Below, one piece after another: positions 10,908-13,630 of a stretch of DNA of 13,630 bases. Location: contig JALNYV010000031.1 in assembly GCA_023229785.1 (NCBI GenBank), forward strand, positions 1 to 13,630. Direction: 5' to 3'. Below the pieces are notes generated by a model. It searched no databases. It worked only from the letters and a program-made list of their open reading frames with translations, and was not told the DNA's origin. Position numbers and translations under genes: made by a program. Origin of the DNA: Candidatus Dojkabacteria bacterium. GTDB taxonomy: Bacteria > Patescibacteria > Dojkabacteria > SC72. How positions within the stretch are numbered: position 1 is the stretch's first letter; every line of letters starts with the position of its first letter.

Positions 10908-12654
10908 ATTAGCCGCTTGTCTTATCATTAAGAACGATACAGAAGTAAAGATACTAGAAAGAGCTATTAATTCCTTTAAAAATTATGTTGATGGTATTTT
11001 TATAACAGCAACAAATATTCCAAATAAAGAAATACAAAAGTATTGTAAAAAGATAGGAGCACACTATTCGTTCTTTAAATGGACAAAAGATTTTTCCGCA
11101 GCTAGAAATTACAATTTTTCTCAAGTTCCAAAAGAATATGAGTGGCAATTTTGGGCAGACACAGACGACATAGTCGTTGGAGCTGAAACGTTTAAAGATG
11201 CCATCGCTAAAGCAGAGTCTATGAAGATGAAAGCTATATTTGCTCGCTATCTTTATCAAGTAGAGTTGGATGAGAAAGGTAACATCAAACAAATCTTAAT
11301 AGAACACTTAAGAGAAAGAATAATCCGAAATGACGGCTCTTTTAAGTGGGTAGCACCTATTCACGAAACCTTAATAGAACAAGTACCTACAGGAAAGTTT
11401 GACTACTCAGGTTTTCAAGTAGTTCATTTAATCACGGGAGAGGAAATGCTTAGTTCTATGTGGAGAAATATAGAAATTCTAGAAGAAGAAGTAATGAGAA
11501 ACCCCGAAGATCCAAGACCTATTTATTACTTAGCCAAGGCTTACTTTGACACCAGAGCACCAGAACTATTATACGAATCAGTTGGTAATGGTCTTGAATC
11601 TTTAACTATCGAACTTATCAAAGACTATATAAAGAAGTCGGGTTGGGCAGAGGAAAGAGCACAGGCGTGGGAGTACCTATCAATGATTTATAGGGAAATG
11701 GGTGACATGCAGAACGGAGTTAAATGTTTACTTGAGGCATTAACAGAGAATCCGCTATTTACTTCAACTTATATCCAACTTGCACTTTGTTATGTAAATC
11801 TTAAAGACTGGGGTAAGGCATTGCACTGGGTTAAGTTGGCAGGTAATGTAGAGATACCAAAAACAACCTTAGTTTTAAATCCAAGAGATTACAAATCAAT
11901 GATATTTGAAGCCCTGTTCCACATCTACTTAAACACAGGTCAGCTTGAATTGTGTCAGAAGGTAGCTAGTGGACTAAATGAAATACTTCCAAGTGACGTA
12001 AACAAATCCCGTGTAGACATGATTGACGATTTAAAACACAGAAACGACATGGCACATTGGACACTTAAACTTGCAAATCATTTAAAGGATACAGGGCAAC
12101 AACAACAACTTATAAACCTCATAAACGCTATACCAACCGAGATTGCAGGCGAACCAGCACTTGTAGACTTAAGAAACTCATACCTACCACCTCGAAAGTG
12201 GGAAAGTAACGAAATAATGCTTTACTGTGGTCCACACTTTGAGCAGTGGAGTCCTAAGAGTGCTAATAGTGGTATAGGTGGGTCAGAAGAAGCTGTTATT
12301 AACCTAATGAGAGAAATGGCTAAACTAGGCTGGAAAATAACCGTATATGCTGATCCCCGAGAAGATATGGGAGTGTATGACGGAGTTACTTACCTTCCAC
12401 ACTTCCATGTTAATTGGAAAGATGAATTTAATATCATAATAAGCTGGAGACAGATACAGCTAGTTGATGTACCAGACCTAAAAGCTAAAAAGATATTTTT
12501 GTGGAACCACGATCTTCAAGCGAGTTTAACTTATACACCCGAAAGAGTGGCTAAACTAACCAAAGCAATGTTCCTGTCAAAGTTCCACCGAGATAATGTA
12601 CCAGACTTACCAGAAGACAAGGTTTTTATGACAACTAATGGAATAAATATATGA
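10891..12654 (+). CDS. GT2-TPR-GT4 glycosyltransferase, truncated in its GT4 part, 587 aa
   Basis: Probably transfers sugars onto a virion or cell-surface acceptor. Residues 1-180 form a GT2 (GT-A) domain: AACLIIKNDT, FTKWTKDFSAARN-type loop, metal-binding FWADTDDIVV (D90, D92, D93), and IHET near 158-161. Residues about 200-430 are helical TPR-like repeats (YYLAKAYFD, AWEYLSMIYREMG, YIQLALCYVNLKD). Residues 440-587 are the N-terminal (acceptor) half of a GT4/GT-B fold: CGPHFEQWSP, GIGGSEEAVINLMREMAKLG, then FLSKFHRDNVP and TTNGINI, where the frame stops. The donor-binding C-terminal half is missing; a matching piece appears 790 bases on in the gene at 12833. I start at ATG 10891 rather than 10855 because the extension lies within the HNH gene. 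Confidence 0.85.
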   Translation: MENKSKLAACLIIKNDTEVKILERAINSFKNYVDGIFITATNIPNKEIQKYCKKIGAHYSFFKWTKDFSAARNYNFSQVPKEYEWQFWADTDDIVVGAETFKDAIAKAESMKMKAIFARYLYQVELDEKGNIKQILIEHLRERIIRNDGSFKWVAPIHETLIEQVPTGKFDYSGFQVVHLITGEEMLSSMWRNIEILEEEVMRNPEDPRPIYYLAKAYFDTRAPELLYESVGNGLESLTIELIKDYIKKSGWAEERAQAWEYLSMIYREMGDMQNGVKCLLEALTENPLFTSTYIQLALCYVNLKDWGKALHWVKLAGNVEIPKTTLVLNPRDYKSMIFEALFHIYLNTGQLELCQKVASGLNEILPSDVNKSRVDMIDDLKHRNDMAHWTLKLANHLKDTGQQQQLINLINAIPTEIAGEPALVDLRNSYLPPRKWESNEIMLYCGPHFEQWSPKSANSGIGGSEEAVINLMREMAKLGWKITVYADPREDMGVYDGVTYLPHFHVNWKDEFNIIISWRQIQLVDVPDLKAKKIFLWNHDLQASLTYTPERVAKLTKAMFLSKFHRDNVPDLPEDKVFMTTNGINI

Positions 12655-12836
12655 GTTGGTTAAAACATAAATGGAATTATAGCCAAAAGTTTCCATTTCC
12701 TTGGTGGTTTAAAAACTTATTTACCAAAACAAAAAAAGTCTATATATATAAAAGTCTATACGACTATAATATAAAAAAATATGGTAAAATAAAAGCAAAA
12801 CAGATAGATGTTCATTTAAAATCTTATAGAATATGA
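12651..12836 (+). CDS. AT-rich hypothetical ORF in the glycosyltransferase gap, 61 aa
   Basis: Joined to both neighbours by ATGA overlaps (12651 and 12833). The product starts MSWLKHKWNYSQKFPFPWWF and is strongly basic and aromatic (many K, Y, W and F), so a peripheral membrane or nucleic-acid association is possible; no family recognised. Its DNA is much richer in A+T than the glycosyltransferase gene, and contains a short direct repeat AAAGTCTATA (12735 and 12751). Together these suggest it came from elsewhere and entered with the FkbM domain as one insertion. It may itself be a poorly expressed passenger. Confidence 0.55.
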   Translation: MSWLKHKWNYSQKFPFPWWFKNLFTKTKKVYIYKSLYDYNIKKYGKIKAKQIDVHLKSYRI

Positions 12837-13630
12837 ACGCTAAAGACTTAACATTTTACGGAAACGACAAAGAAGATCAATTCTTGTATGAACAGTTTAA
12901 TTTAATGCCTGACAAAGGTGTTATGGTTGATATTGGTGCAGGACCAGATGGAATACAGGGTTCAAACTCTTATTTCTTTGAAAAGAACGGCTGGAAAGTT
13001 ATTTGTGTTGATGCAGATCCTAGAAATGTAGAGAAACTTCAAAAAGAAAGAAAGATTGGTATTGGAGCTTTAGTTTCAAGTAAAAAAGGAACACTTAAAT
13101 TCCACATGAACCGCAAGACACCAGATATATCAGGAATCTTAAAAACAACAGATAATGCCGACTATTCGGCAGAACTTAAAGCTGTAACACTTGAAAAGAT
13201 CTTAGTAGATAAACATATAGCAACGATCGACATTTTGTCGATAGATACCGAAGGAAGCGAGATAGATGTATTCGAGTCAATGGACTTTGAAAAACATAGA
13301 CCTAAACTATTAGTAATAGAATTTATTACACAAGGTAGAGTTAATCCTGAAATACAACCTTATTTTGAGAACAAAGGGTATCATACTGTAGCAGAGGTTG
13401 GAGCTAATTTAATCTTTGCACTTAAAAAGCCTATTGTTAGAAACCCTCACAGAATTATATATGGATCAAGTTATGATAGAGGTTTAGAGCATTTATTAAA
13501 GATGTGGCCTGATATTCGTAAGGAAGTAATCGATGCAGAACTACATATCTTCTACGGGTGGAACTTGTTTGACTTAGGTTACTCAGACAACCCTGAAAGG
13601 ATGGCATGGAAGGAAAAGATTAATGGACTA
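12833..13630 (+). CDS. FkbM methyltransferase fused to a GT4 C-terminal half (partial, runs off the right edge)
   Basis: An open frame of 266 codons to the window end with no stop. Residues 1-198 are an FkbM-type SAM-dependent methyltransferase: motif I VMVDIGAGPDG (30-40), the acidic VDADPRN (59-65), GALVSSKKGTLKF (78-90) and IDILSIDTEGSEIDVF (132-147), then LLVIEF (159-164). Such enzymes usually O-methylate sugars. From about residue 203 the sequence changes to RNPHRIIYGSSYDRGLEHLL, then DAELHIFYGWNLFD, typical of the start of the donor-binding Rossmann half of GT4 glycosyltransferases. This is the part missing from the upstream gene. It is therefore either a natural fusion or the result of an insertion splitting that gene. 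Start ATG 12833 overlaps the preceding stop. Confidence 0.85.
   Translation, partial: MNAKDLTFYGNDKEDQFLYEQFNLMPDKGVMVDIGAGPDGIQGSNSYFFEKNGWKVICVDADPRNVEKLQKERKIGIGALVSSKKGTLKFHMNRKTPDISGILKTTDNADYSAELKAVTLEKILVDKHIATIDILSIDTEGSEIDVFESMDFEKHRPKLLVIEFITQGRVNPEIQPYFENKGYHTVAEVGANLIFALKKPIVRNPHRIIYGSSYDRGLEHLLKMWPDIRKEVIDAELHIFYGWNLFDLGYSDNPERMAWKEKINGL

Noticed and set aside
12735..12760. Direct repeat AAAGTCTATA as a possible target-site duplication
   Set aside because: Both copies lie inside the 61-codon ORF and do not flank the proposed insertion; in such AT-rich DNA a 10-base repeat is weak evidence.
1..13630. Alternative genetic code (TGA or TAG reassigned), considered because the gene train is full of TGA
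   Set aside because: Long genes such as terL, portal, capsid and the glycosyltransferase are open in the standard code, and TGA consistently falls at sensible ends with overlapping starts.

Overview
The window is about 13.6 kb of a low-GC (roughly 35-40 percent by eye), densely packed, all-forward-strand genome of a tailed double-stranded DNA bacteriophage (Caudoviricetes) or a closely related prophage. The evidence is a canonical packaging and head block: small and large terminase, portal, a scaffold-like protein and a major capsid protein that looks like the DUF5309 / phage SU10 family. The standard code fits every gene; TGA is used as a stop. Good Shine-Dalgarno sequences (AGGAGGTGAT at 6893, AAAGGGGGTGA at 7617) show a bacterial host that uses SD pairing, but the host cannot be named from sequence alone. 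No tail genes are in the window.

Layout. (1) 1-2578: an accessory region of about sixteen micro-genes (9-79 codons), most joined by 4-base ATGA stop/start overlaps. About half encode CxxC zinc-ribbon-like microproteins. A start-associated repeat (core ACACAGACAAAAAGAATA) recurs at the starts of several of them, and a tRNA-like folded element lies at 140-268. (2) 2583-4509: an extended -10 promoter followed by terS, terL and a small gene. (3) 4522-7511: a second promoter, a perfect intrinsic terminator just before the portal gene, portal, three small head-region genes and a 30-residue Met/Lys miniprotein. (4) 7526-10262: a three-hairpin leader, scaffold-like gene, a switchable hairpin pair, major capsid gene, two more hairpins, and two unknown head-completion candidates. 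(5) 10278-13630: a self-promoted HNH homing-type endonuclease, a large GT2-TPR-GT4 glycosyltransferase cut short after the GT4 N-terminal half, a very AT-rich 61-residue ORF, and an FkbM methyltransferase whose frame continues into what looks like the missing C-terminal (donor-binding) half of a GT4 glycosyltransferase.

How it works together. TerS/TerL and the portal package DNA; the scaffold-like protein and capsid protein build the procapsid; the two genes after the capsid gene probably finish the head or neck. The glycosyltransferase and methyltransferase genes probably decorate a virion or host surface sugar. The most interesting feature is the split glycosyltransferase: an insertion carrying a small ORF and an FkbM domain seems to have divided one GT4 fold between two proteins. 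Several genes (terS, the gene at 9942, the HNH gene) have a TGN-TATAAT box 6-7 bases before ATG, which predicts leaderless mRNAs.
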